DNA of 12,413 nt from CAYWNA01 sp964459305 (GCA_964459305.1 CAYWNA010000338.1:1-12413), one strand, 5' to 3'; counted from the first letter of the stretch, positions 1-7,465 are shown. Notes: a model not told the origin generated them from the sequence alone. Numbers and translations are program-made.

Positions 1-54
1 CGCCTGCTGTCCTTCCTGCGGATTACCGTGTCAAGGGCACATTTTCGACGCCCT
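1..54 (+). repeat. Dispersed repeat C, copy 1 (cut by the window edge)
   Basis: These bases match the reverse complement of 9977-10030 with about six mismatches over 54 bases and no gap. The shared core includes GGATTACCGTGTCAAGG and CATTTTC. Similarity stops at about base 54 and may continue left of the window. No gene is visible here, so I read it as a non-coding interspersed element upstream of the nitrilase-like gene. Its function is unknown. Confidence 0.7.
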
Positions 55-158
55 ACTGGCGGCCTCAAGAATTTGGGACCGTGTTATGCTAATCTGCATC
101 ACGGAGAAAAACTCGCGTCAAGAAGGCGCTGAACCATCACACTATTGGGAGATAACGA
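55..158 (+). other. Leader of the nitrilase-like gene
   Basis: This is about 100 bases with no gene. GGGAG at 147-151 lies 7 bases before the ATG at 159 and is a good ribosome-binding site. An AT-rich patch at 84-95 could hold a -10 element, but I find no -35 at proper spacing, so no promoter is called. Confidence 0.4.
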
Positions 159-1973
159 ATGAGACTCTCTCTGTGCGCATCAGCCGTTGTGGTTGCCCTT
201 TCTCTGATGTTGGCGCCTAGTTCGGCGACCGAGGCGAAACAGCATCGCATCGTCACGATCTCCACGATTTGCCTGTTGGACGACGATCAGTACCGCACCG
301 CCGATTGTGTTGTGGATGCGATCAGGCAGGCGGCCGGTCGCGGGCAACACGATTTGATTGTCTGTCCGTTGACGCAGTTTCTATCGTTCCGCGAGGGACA
401 CGAGGCGAGCGATCTGGGCAGGTTTGCGGAATTGGCACGGGGTCATCGAACGCATCTGGTTATCGCGCTCAGCGAGACCGCGCAAGATGGTCACTCGTTT
501 TGCACGTCGGTACTGTTCGGCCGCGATGGACAGGTGATTGGCAAGTACCGCAAGACACACGCTGTGGCCGACGACGCGATGGCGCTAGGCGATGATTTGC
601 CCGTGTTCCGCACGGACTTCGGTGTGCTGGGCCTCACGCTCAGTACAGACTTCTATTTTCCGGAAGTTTACGGTGTGCTATGGATGAAAGGTGCCGAGCT
701 TCTGATCTGGCAGCACAGCCCGGAACGGTTCCGAGAACACTTTCAGTGGGCGCCGCTGTTGAAAGCCCGTGCGTTGGATAGCCGCGCTCAATTGATCACC
801 GCGATGTACGCCGATCCGCGGACCTACATTACCAACCGCTATGAAATCGGAATGCAAGGGGCTGCCTGGGGACGCAGTATGATTCTGAATCGGGTGGGCT
901 CGCCGATTGCCGACACCGGCTACGAAGACGGCATCGCTACGGCAACGATCGACTTGGACAAAAGAAAACGCGATCCTTACTCGCCTTGGATACGGGACGA
1001 AAACGTCTTTCTTGTAAACAACTTGGGCGATCGCAAGGCCTTCCGCCCACTCGCCGAACCATGGACTAAGCCTGAATTACCCGCGTTCAAAAAGCGGACG
1101 GCCCGGATCGCCGTGGGGTATTTCTGGGGTCGCGATGCATGGCGCACCGACAATGTCCCCAACGCCATGTTTCGGGTGTTGGACGCCGCCGAGAAATGTC
1201 AGCCCGACCTCGTCCTGCTTTCAGAGATGAGCGCACGCGACTGCACGGAAACGACTGCGGAGGTCGTGCGACAGATCGCCGAACGGGCAAAACGGATGAG
1301 TGCCTTTATCCTGATCCCCGGAGTGGATGTCGACAAACAGACGGAACCCGAAGGCCGGCGCAGCCACGCGTGGCTTTGGAACCGCCAGGGCGAAGTCGTC
1401 TTCAAACAGCCGATCTACTGGACCAGGGGTTACCCGGAGATCAAGGTCTACGATACCGATTTCGCCCGCATCGGAGTTCACATTTGCGGCGATGCTTACA
1501 TCGGTGAAATCGACCGCGTCTCGGCGCTCAAGGGAGCGGAGATCATCTTTGACGGAAGCCAAATGTGGGGCGCGGACGGATACAACAACGAGCTGTTGCT
1601 CCGAGCCCGTGCGGTCGACAACGGTTGTTGGGTCGCCTGCTCGCATTGGAACAGCTCGGACCCAGGCCTGCGCAGTTTGATGATCGATCCCTACGGCTAC
1701 GTTGTGGCCGCATCGCATTTCCAGCAGGAAGGAGTCGTGGTCTCGGACATCGACTTCAGCCAAGCAAAGGTCTACTATGCCGGTCGCAAGGCTCAACAAC
1801 CGAAGCGAGGCAAAAACGGCATACCGTCTTACTACAGCGAAGACATCCCCGAACAACGCGCCGGCTGGCGCGACATGATTTTCGCTCGCCGGCGCCCGGA
1901 GCTGTACGGTATCCTGCCGACGACAAATGAAGTGACAAGACAATACTGCCCGCCGGCAGACACGGCAAGGTGA
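159..1973 (+). CDS. Exported double-domain nitrilase-fold (carbon-nitrogen hydrolase) protein
   Basis: A 604-aa protein. Residues 1-23 form a signal peptide ending near SSA, so it should act outside the cytoplasm. Two nitrilase-superfamily domains follow, at about 30-290 and 313-540. Family members use a Glu-Lys-Cys triad to hydrolyse amide or nitrile C-N bonds. In domain 1 the Lys is present (GKYRKTH, K132), but the Glu position reads L71 (DLIVCPL) and the Cys position reads S162 (LSTDFYFPE). In domain 2 the Glu (DLVLLSE, E356) and Cys (VHICGD, C443) are present, but the Lys region reads VVFKQPIYW, so the Lys is replaced by Gln or shifted to K416. Single-domain nitrilases are about 270-330 aa, so this is a fused duplication. 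The start is supported by GGGAG 7 bases upstream. It converges on the next gene with a gap of 21 bases. The substrate cannot be named. The fold assignment is strong; activity is uncertain. Confidence 0.88.
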   Translation: MRLSLCASAVVVALSLMLAPSSATEAKQHRIVTISTICLLDDDQYRTADCVVDAIRQAAGRGQHDLIVCPLTQFLSFREGHEASDLGRFAELARGHRTHLVIALSETAQDGHSFCTSVLFGRDGQVIGKYRKTHAVADDAMALGDDLPVFRTDFGVLGLTLSTDFYFPEVYGVLWMKGAELLIWQHSPERFREHFQWAPLLKARALDSRAQLITAMYADPRTYITNRYEIGMQGAAWGRSMILNRVGSPIADTGYEDGIATATIDLDKRKRDPYSPWIRDENVFLVNNLGDRKAFRPLAEPWTKPELPAFKKRTARIAVGYFWGRDAWRTDNVPNAMFRVLDAAEKCQPDLVLLSEMSARDCTETTAEVVRQIAERAKRMSAFILIPGVDVDKQTEPEGRRSHAWLWNRQGEVVFKQPIYWTRGYPEIKVYDTDFARIGVHICGDAYIGEIDRVSALKGAEIIFDGSQMWGADGYNNELLLRARAVDNGCWVACSHWNSSDPGLRSLMIDPYGYVVAASHFQQEGVVVSDIDFSQAKVYYAGRKAQQPKRGKNGIPSYYSEDIPEQRAGWRDMIFARRRPELYGILPTTNEVTRQYCPPADTAR

Positions 1974-1994
1974 CAACCCTTGTGCCAAGTCGGG

Positions 1995-4598
1995 CTAGCC
2001 CCCGCGCGGGGCGCAGTCCATCAGTACCGCGCCGACTGCTTCCCAGACGTGCCGTCGCAATGCGCCGACCTGGCCGCTGTCGTTGGGGTGTACCCGGTTG
2101 GCTAGGGCGATGATGTAGACGCCGTGTTCCGGATAGAGGCGTATCGCGGTGCCGGTGTATCCGGTGTGGCCGTACGCGAATAGTGCGTCCACGCCGGTGT
2201 CACCGGGATCCGGCACATACAGGTCCCAGAGCAAGCCGCGGCGGTCCGGATTGCCCGATTTGTTGACCGCGCCGGGATTCTGCACGCGTGTCATGTCACG
2301 GATCGTCTGCTCTTTCAGGACGCGGACGCCGTCCAGCGCACCTCCGTCGAGCATCATCTGGGCGAAGCGGCTCAGGTCCGCGACCGTGCTGAACAGACCC
2401 GCGTTGCCCGACACGCCGGCCTGCATCGCCGCCAGCGGATCGTGCACCTGGCCCTGCAAGAACCCGCCTGCTCCCGCGCCATGCGCCGCGCGTTCACTCG
2501 GCACGCACCTAGCACGCAGGGTCTGGGGCGGATCGAAGCCCGTCTCGTGCATGCCCAGCGGCTTGTAGATGTGCTCCGTCGCAAAACCGTCCAAAGGCTG
2601 GCCCGCGACCGCCTGAATCACTTCGGCGCACAAAATGGCATTCAGGCAACTGTATGCCATGGTTTCGCCCGGCTTTCTGGCCAGCGGCAACTTGCGGATG
2701 TACTCACGCGTCGCGGCTGGGCAGGGGAACCCCGCGTCGTCCTTGATCACCTTCTGCCCCGCCGCGCCGACGTAGGGCGGCATGCCCGACATGTGCGTCA
2801 TTAGGTGGCGGATGGTAACGTTCTTCTTGTCGTCCGCGTCGAATTCCGGCAGATACTTGCCAACCGGATCGTCGACGGAAACGCTTCCCTGCTCCACAAG
2901 CAGCATCAGGCTCGTACCGGTGGCGATCGGCTTGGTCATGGAGGCCATGTCGAAGACGGCGTCGTCACGCATCGGTGCCCCTTCGGGTTCGAATTGTTTC
3001 AATCCGTACGCCTTCTGCCAAGTCTCGTAGCCCGTCTCCGTACGGCGGCCCACAGCGATCACGGCTCCGGACATCTTGCCGGCCGCCAACTGCTTCGGCA
3101 CAACGGCGTCCAATGCCTCCTCCACGCACGCAATCCCGCCGTCCAGGGGCGTCGTGCGCACGTCGATGTCCCATTGCCATTCGTCGAAATACAGGTTGTG
3201 CCCGTCGATTTCGATCTCGCCCCGCTGGAAATCGTTGGGCTCGCTGCGAAAGCTCTGCTTGGGTGGGTGCAATTCGCGGCCGTAGTCGAGGTTGACAATC
3301 ATCCGATACGGATCCAAGTGTCCGCAGTAGAACTCGCGCACGCGCGCGGCCGCGTGTTGCTGCAACCCGTTCGATGCGTCCGCCGGCAACCAGCCCCACG
3401 GCTCGACGTAGAACTCCGACCAGTCGTGCATATTCCAGCCGTTCGGCTTCGTCTGCCAGCCGGATTGCCAGCGCGCGGGCACCCCTGCCGCCCGGCACAA
3501 CGTGACGAATGCCAGGCCCTGCACGCCGCAGTCGCCCTCGCGGGCCGCGATTCCCTTTGCCGACAGGTTGGGAATCGTGCTGTATTCCATCTCCGAACAC
3601 CAGCGGATTTCGTCCGACACCCATCGGAAGATACTCAATGCCTTTCGAAATGGGTTTTCTTCATCGTCGACGATTTCGTCCACTAGTCTTCTAATTTCGG
3701 GCGTGAAGACGATGTGCGGTGGGCGCTGGGCGGTGTACTCGCGATACAATTCGCTGGCTGGGTCGTACGGCGCCACCTTGGCCGGATCGAGTTGGGGCAC
3801 ATAGGCGGATGTCACAAACTCGAACTCGGCCACGAACGCCGGGGGCTTCGCCGGGTCTTCTACAACTTGCTCGAAGTAAACCGTCCGTTGCGCGTGGCTG
3901 CTGGGTGACACGACGGCCATCGCCGGTTCGGCCGATAACAGCTTGACCTGGGTCTGCTGCCGATACTCCTGCGGAAACGGCAGCCAGCAGCGCACCTGCA
4001 CACCTTTGCGCAATCTGGGATGTCCCTCTTTCACCCGCAAGGCATATCGAACACGATGCTTGACGGGACGAACCTGTGCCTGGCCGGTCCGCTCCGCTTC
4101 CGCGACAAGCTGCGCCAGATGTTTAGGCAAGTCGAATCGCGTCCCCGTCGGCGTGACACGCTTCTGGCAGCGGGCCTTTGCTGCGGGGCAAGCCCGAAAC
4201 AGGTTGCCCGCCGCCCGATCAAAATACCGCACTTCCCCGTCGATCGTGCGATGCTGCAGAACGCCCTGCTGCCGCCAGCCGTCCATCTCCTCGGCGGTGA
4301 CATCGGGAATGCTCTCGCGCAATTGCCGCAGCACCTGTTCGGCCGTTAGTGAGTAGTCCAGTTGAATCCGCCGCAGAATCTCCAATTGCACGGCCAACTC
4401 GCCGCCGACCGGTGCATGGGGATTGGCGATCTTCTCGTGCAGCAGCGTCTCGGCCTCGCTGAAGCGTCCTGCTGCCGCGGCCTGCCGGGCTCGCTCCAAT
4501 GTCCGCGGCGCGTCCTCGGCTGATCGTGCTGCAATCGGTTCGAAGCACACGCACAACGCAACAAGCCACAACGCCCAAAGCCAAGTCGTCCTACACAT
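1995..4598 (-). CDS. Exported transglutaminase-like / beta-lactamase-fold serine hydrolase fusion
   Basis: A 867-aa protein numbered from ATG 4598. I prefer this start to the GTG at 4604 because AGGGGG then sits 5 bases upstream. Residues 1-27 look like a signal peptide. Residues 28-175 are helical and unassigned. Residues 180-265 resemble the beta-rich region that precedes transglutaminase cores. The transglutaminase-like core is at about 295-415, with Cys357 (REGDCG), His391 (NMHDWSEFYV) and Asp407 (WLPADAS) as the triad. From about 490 to the end is a class C/CubicO-type beta-lactamase fold: S553-M-T-K556 (SxxK), Y649 (YSCLN, in the YxN position) and H811-T-G (HTG, in the KTG position). 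The first family cleaves or transfers acyl groups via a thiol. The second includes DD-peptidases, esterases and aminopeptidases. Two intact and unrelated active sites in one exported chain suggest successive steps on one peptide or peptidoglycan-like substrate; that is inference. The reading frame is continuous. Confidence 0.88.
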   Translation of the reverse strand: MCRTTWLWALWLVALCVCFEPIAARSAEDAPRTLERARQAAAAGRFSEAETLLHEKIANPHAPVGGELAVQLEILRRIQLDYSLTAEQVLRQLRESIPDVTAEEMDGWRQQGVLQHRTIDGEVRYFDRAAGNLFRACPAAKARCQKRVTPTGTRFDLPKHLAQLVAEAERTGQAQVRPVKHRVRYALRVKEGHPRLRKGVQVRCWLPFPQEYRQQTQVKLLSAEPAMAVVSPSSHAQRTVYFEQVVEDPAKPPAFVAEFEFVTSAYVPQLDPAKVAPYDPASELYREYTAQRPPHIVFTPEIRRLVDEIVDDEENPFRKALSIFRWVSDEIRWCSEMEYSTIPNLSAKGIAAREGDCGVQGLAFVTLCRAAGVPARWQSGWQTKPNGWNMHDWSEFYVEPWGWLPADASNGLQQHAAARVREFYCGHLDPYRMIVNLDYGRELHPPKQSFRSEPNDFQRGEIEIDGHNLYFDEWQWDIDVRTTPLDGGIACVEEALDAVVPKQLAAGKMSGAVIAVGRRTETGYETWQKAYGLKQFEPEGAPMRDDAVFDMASMTKPIATGTSLMLLVEQGSVSVDDPVGKYLPEFDADDKKNVTIRHLMTHMSGMPPYVGAAGQKVIKDDAGFPCPAATREYIRKLPLARKPGETMAYSCLNAILCAEVIQAVAGQPLDGFATEHIYKPLGMHETGFDPPQTLRARCVPSERAAHGAGAGGFLQGQVHDPLAAMQAGVSGNAGLFSTVADLSRFAQMMLDGGALDGVRVLKEQTIRDMTRVQNPGAVNKSGNPDRRGLLWDLYVPDPGDTGVDALFAYGHTGYTGTAIRLYPEHGVYIIALANRVHPNDSGQVGALRRHVWEAVGAVLMDCAPRGG

Positions 4599-4896
4599 AG
4601 TCACCCCCTGCTCGGCCCATGGTCATGTGGAAGATGATAGCAGATGATCCCGATCTGTCACTGGCGACTCGACCGGCACCGCGTGTGAAATCGGCAATAA
4701 TGTCGCCGATTATCCTTTCCGTTCAAGGCGTCCGGCGGCGGATCCGGCAATCGGAGTCGACTCCGGGGTCGGCAGAGACCACTTCTGTTCTAATTGAACA
4801 CCCCCGGGCAGATTGTGCTTTGGTACGACATTCGGAATCACCGTCAGCACCGGCCGCTTTGTGTCGGAAGTTATCTGACCGGCCAAGAAACGCGAC
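4599..4896. other. Intergenic region between divergent genes
   Basis: About 300 bases with no supportable gene. It must hold the promoters for the leftward fusion hydrolase and for the rightward response-regulator stump and MshEN-like gene. A small hairpin (AATCGGC 4689-4695 with GCCGATT 4705-4711) is visible. No convincing promoter hexamers were found. Confidence 0.4.
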
Positions 4897-4917
4897 GTAT
4901 CGTTGATTCAACGATAC
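4897..4917. promoter_or_regulatory. Perfect 21-bp operator-like palindrome
   Basis: GTATCGTTGA at 4897-4906 is followed by one T and then its exact reverse complement, TCAACGATAC. It lies 21 bases before the ATG of the response-regulator stump and 154 bases before the MshEN-like gene. Odd-length 10-1-10 symmetry with a moderate A+T content fits a binding site for a dimeric regulator better than a terminator, because no T-run follows. No regulator can be named. Confidence 0.5.
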
Positions 4918-4938
4918 AAACGGTTGACGAGGCTGATC

Positions 4939-5052
4939 ATGAAGTACTTGATCGTTGATGACGTCGACGAACATCCGAGACTATGTCCGTCTGCGGCCCT
5001 GGGTGTTCCAGCGGCCTCTGAAGTAGGCAGATTATCATCTTCCAGGCAATAA
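4939..5052 (+). pseudogene. Response-regulator receiver-domain stump
   Basis: A 37-codon frame begins MKYLIVDDVDEHPR. That matches the first strand, the acidic pair and the conserved Arg spacing at the N-terminus of CheY-like receiver domains (MKxLIVDDxxxxR). After about residue 14 the sequence no longer resembles a receiver and stops at 37, where an intact domain needs about 120 residues. GAGG at 4928-4931 lies 7 bases before the ATG. The simplest reading is a receiver gene whose middle and end were deleted, leaving the start next to the MshEN-like gene 19 bases downstream. A chance short frame is possible, since the match covers only about 14 residues. Confidence 0.45.
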
Positions 5053-5071
5053 CATCAGAGCAGGTATCGAC

Positions 5072-5512
5072 ATGTTGTTTGAATTACATTTGGTGCAAAG
5101 CGGCCGGATTAGCGCAAGCCAACTCGTCGGGGCCCTGGCTATGCAGGTGCAGAGTCGTCCGAAGCTGGGACGTTTGGCGTGCAAGACGCGCGAGCTGACG
5201 ATGAAGCAGGTTTTTGCCGTGCTGCAGGAGCAAGCAGATCGCCCGGAATGTTTTGGCGAGACGGCGGTTCGGCTCGGATTTCTCACAGAAGGGCAGGTGA
5301 GCGACCTGCTGCGCAAGCAGCGCGAGCTGACCCTTGCATTGTCCGAGTGCTTGATCGAGACCGGTGCCATCGATCGCCACGCCTTGGAGCTGGAATTGGC
5401 CAGTTTTAGGCGATTGTCAGCCGATCTTGACAATAGCCCTCTGATTATCGATTCACCTCCCAGCCTCGTGGCAAATGTCGCTGCCGACCACGCCGCGTTA
5501 TCCTCCGGCTAG
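5072..5512 (+). CDS. MshEN-like helical-repeat protein, probably signalling-associated
   Basis: A 146-aa soluble protein with no signal peptide. It is built from about four copies of a short helical unit: LVQSGRISASQLVGALAMQ (7-25), KLGRLACKTRELTMKQ continuing to Q54, FGETAVRLGFLTEGQVSDLL continuing to Q83, and LSECLIETGAIDRHALELEL (91-109). The pattern LGxxAxxxxxLTxxQVxxxLxxQ follows the MshEN / type II secretion ATPase N-terminal repeat, which in some proteins binds cyclic-di-GMP. Whether this copy binds a nucleotide cannot be told. The C-terminal 30 residues are not conserved-looking. It is preceded by a response-regulator stump, consistent with a two-component or chemotaxis-type role, and it converges on the potassium-channel gene. 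Function is unproven. Confidence 0.75.
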   Translation: MLFELHLVQSGRISASQLVGALAMQVQSRPKLGRLACKTRELTMKQVFAVLQEQADRPECFGETAVRLGFLTEGQVSDLLRKQRELTLALSECLIETGAIDRHALELELASFRRLSADLDNSPLIIDSPPSLVANVAADHAALSSG

Positions 5513-5542
5513 GCTCCGTTCAGAATTGGAGCTCGTAATCCG

Positions 5543-5600
5543 CCGTAGCTGCGTTCGCCAGAATGCGGGGATTTCCGCACTCTGGCGAGTGCAGCTACGG
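5543..5600. repeat. Long palindrome, type 1 (CCGTAGCTGC arms)
   Basis: Outer arms CCGTAGCTGC (5543-5552) and GCAGCTACGG (5591-5600) are exact complements. Inner segments CGCCAGA..TGCGG and CCGCA.TCTGGCG pair around GGATTT, giving a nearly 58-base hairpin. It sits 30 bases after the stop of the MshEN-like gene, between two converging genes. No T-run follows on either strand, so it is more like a REP or miniature element than a classic terminator, although it could still stop transcription both ways. I recall similar sequences from other planctomycete genomes; this was not checked. Confidence 0.65.
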
Positions 5601-5644
5601 ATTTTCAAACAGAGCATCTCACGGGCCGTGCTGGCTTCGATTAT

Positions 5645-5714
5645 GGGAGGGCGAAGCTCCCGCTGAGCCGCTTTCTTGCAGTGGCTTGACGGCTCGGCCG
5701 GAGCCTCGCTCTCC
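5645..5714. repeat. Long palindrome, type 2 (GGGAGGGCGA arms), interrupted copy
   Basis: The left arm 5645-5671 (GGGAGGGCGAAGCTCCC then GCTGAGCCGC) pairs imperfectly with the right arm 5691-5714 (GGCTCGGCCGGAGCCTCGC then TCTCC), around a 19-base loop. The left arm matches the left arm of the palindrome at 10064-10115, so both belong to one dispersed family. It lies 26 bases from the stop of the potassium-channel gene. Confidence 0.65.
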
Positions 5715-5740
5715 AACATAGCGGATTTCGGGACACGCTC

Positions 5741-6793
5741 TCAGCCGGCCAACGCCTGTTGTGACATGCGCGACAGGTCTTTCTGGGCTCCGGCGACGAT
5801 CACTACGTCGCCGCTCTGGAACGTCTCCTTACCGCCCGGGCGAACCGTGGTCGGACCGTCCGGCCGTTTGATGGCCACAAATACGATGGACGCTTCTGAC
5901 TTTCCATACTGGTGCACTGTCTGCCCGACCAGGGGCGAACCTTCTGCGATCGTCACCTCGTCCAACTCGATACCCGCGTCGGCGCCATAGCCGCGTTGAA
6001 GAAAATCGGCCACGTGGGGACGGAGAATCGCCGTGGCGATATTCACGCCGGCCGAATAATGGGGCGACACCACCAGCGATGCTCCCGCCCGCCGTACCTT
6101 GTCGCCAGCCCCATCGGTCTCGGCCCGGCATGCGATGAACGCATGTTCGTTCAGATACCGGGCATTGAGGGTGATGAAGACGTTTTCGGCATCGGCGTTC
6201 AGCACGCAAACAACACCGCGGCACCGTTCGACGCCGGCGTCGCGCAGGACCTGGTCTTCGGTCGCATTGCCACGGATGGCCGGATATCCTTGGTCCATCG
6301 CGGCCCGGCATCCTTCTTCATCGCGCTCGACGACCACAAAGGGGACTTTGTCGGCGAAAAGCCGCTCGCAGACGGTCCTTCCCATGCGTCCGAATCCGCA
6401 AACCACGATGTGATCGCGAAGGCTGTCTATTCGGTGTTGCATTTTTCTCTTCCAAGCAAGTTGGTAGCCGATGGCGATTTGTATCAGAACGCTCAGACTG
6501 TAAGTGGCGGTGCCGATGCCCACGAGCAACAGCACTGTGGCAAACACTTGTCCGTTAGGGGAAAGCCCTTCGTCTCCATAGCCGACTGTCGTGATGGTAA
6601 TCAGCGTAAAGTAGAGCGAGTCCCAAAGACCCCAATTCTGCTCGATGATCAAGAACCCGACGGTGCCGAACAACGTTACGCCAACAAGGGCGGCGGTGCA
6701 GCGGATCGCCAATTTACCCTGCCCGAAGGTTTGTCCGGCTGACATATCCAGCCCGGCAAGCGCCAGCGAGTTATTTCGTACAGAATTTCTCAT
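5741..6793 (-). CDS. Two-helix potassium channel with RCK/TrkA regulatory domain
   Basis: A 350-aa inner-membrane protein, numbered from ATG 6793. The first helix is about 29-49 (LVGVTLFGTVGFLII). The pore loop has the potassium selectivity filter TVGYGD at 69-74, and the second helix is about 82-105. The RCK_N/TrkA-N domain starts at about 127 with HIVVCGFGRMG (GxGxxG, 133-138) and E156-R-D, typical of NAD(H) or nucleotide binding. An RCK_C/TrkA-C domain occupies about 270-350. Length and order match MthK-type ligand-gated channels (about 330-350 aa). The role is regulated potassium conductance. The frame is open up to a TTG at 6877, but that extension runs into an intergenic palindrome and has no helix or domain. 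M17 (6745) is another possible start. No strong ribosome-binding site marks any of them. Confidence 0.9.
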   Translation of the reverse strand: MRNSVRNNSLALAGLDMSAGQTFGQGKLAIRCTAALVGVTLFGTVGFLIIEQNWGLWDSLYFTLITITTVGYGDEGLSPNGQVFATVLLLVGIGTATYSLSVLIQIAIGYQLAWKRKMQHRIDSLRDHIVVCGFGRMGRTVCERLFADKVPFVVVERDEEGCRAAMDQGYPAIRGNATEDQVLRDAGVERCRGVVCVLNADAENVFITLNARYLNEHAFIACRAETDGAGDKVRRAGASLVVSPHYSAGVNIATAILRPHVADFLQRGYGADAGIELDEVTIAEGSPLVGQTVHQYGKSEASIVFVAIKRPDGPTTVRPGGKETFQSGDVVIVAGAQKDLSRMSQQALAG

Positions 6794-6870
6794 GGGGGTG
6801 GAATCGGGAATGTGGGCATGGGCCAGTAACCCGCATTTCGCACCAGACTGCGTACTCGCGACAGTGTGTT

Positions 6871-6939
6871 GACACAAGCCCGACGCGCCAGTGAGGGTGA
6901 GCCGCTGTCCATCCCTCGCTGGCGCTTCGTGCTTGCGTG
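6871..6939. repeat. Long palindrome, type 3 (CACAAGC/GCTTGCGTG arms)
   Basis: The arms at 6871-6897 and 6913-6939 pair as imperfect inverted repeats of 27 bases around a 15-base loop; the inner block GCGCCAGTGAGGG faces CCCTCGCTGGCGC. Read through on the minus strand it would encode TQARSASEG, a string I associate with planctomycete genome-wide repeats. It lies just upstream of the potassium-channel gene, in its leader or promoter region. Confidence 0.65.
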
Positions 6940-7008
6940 ACTGATGAGAAATTCGGCGGAAATCTCTTCAACTCAAACAGGTAGTTTGCACAACGGCATC
7001 GGGAGAAA

Positions 7009-7141
7009 CAGCGTGACATCGTGCGATGCGTCGGCTCTTGAACATAGGCCACGTTTCGTATGCCGATCCGGCAGGGGTGAATTATTCGCCCCTTTTCGAT
7101 GGCGAACTCGGCCGCAATCCATGCTCGCCTGATTCCCACGG
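7009..7141 (+). repeat. Dispersed repeat A/B, copy 1
   Basis: It shares CAGCGTGACAT, TCGGCTCTTGAA, GGGGTGAATTATTCGCC, CGCAAT.CATG and GCCTGATT.CCA, in the same order and spacing, with 12053-12186. Over the first 88 bases the two copies are roughly four-fifths identical with one gap. A divergent segment of about 20 bases lies in the middle. No shared open frame explains the conservation, so this is a non-coding interspersed element or a conserved RNA-like segment. It lies in the 584-base gap between the channel gene and the sigma-54 promoter of the repeat-protein gene. Confidence 0.65.
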
Positions 7142-7351
7142 TCTGGGGATTGCCTTGAATTTGCTTGCTCTTCCGATCATAATGGCAGTTGAGCCTTGGA
7201 AATCTTGGCCGAGGGGTGGCAAAAGACATCACTGGCATGGGCCGATGCTTAGAAAATGCAACTTCATACAAACTTGGCCCGCCGGATGACGATGTAATAA
7301 GAGTCCAACGGTGAAAGGAGTTACGACAGTTTGCGCCCCTGCCGCAAAGGA

Positions 7352-7368
7352 TTGGCCCGATACTTGCA
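7352..7368 (+). promoter_or_regulatory. Sigma-54 (-24/-12) promoter
   Basis: TTGGCCCGATACTTGCA matches the RpoN consensus TTGGCACGNNNNTTGCA with one mismatch. The invariant GG (7354-7355) and GC (7366-7367) are exactly 10 bases apart. Transcription should start near 7379, leaving a leader of about 87 bases before the ATG at 7466. A small hairpin (TTTGCG 7330-7335 with CGCAAA 7343-7348) lies directly upstream. Sigma-54 promoters need an enhancer-binding activator; its site was not identified. Confidence 0.65.
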
Positions 7369-7465
7369 ATACATCCATTCCGTACCGGGCGAGCCGATTG
7401 GCCAGCCGCATTGCCCGGCCCTCTGGCTTGTTTACAACACTGCTTCTTCGGAAAAGGGGTTCATG

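Noticed and set aside
1221..1988. 255-codon minus-strand frame opposite the nitrilase-like gene
   Set aside because: It is antisense to domain 2 of a recognised protein and has no motif or ribosome-binding site. High G+C makes such shadows common.
2000..2011. CCCCGCGCGGGG palindrome as a terminator between the first two genes
   Set aside because: It is inside the coding end of the fusion hydrolase, only 12 bases long, and has no T-run; it is expected by chance in high G+C DNA.
2805..3686. 293-codon plus-strand frame opposite the fusion hydrolase
   Set aside because: It is antisense to the transglutaminase and beta-lactamase domains, whose catalytic motifs are in the other frame.
4820..4836. 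Sigma-54-like sequence TTGGTACGACATTCGGA
   Set aside because: The -12 element has GG rather than GC at the invariant position, and there are other mismatches.
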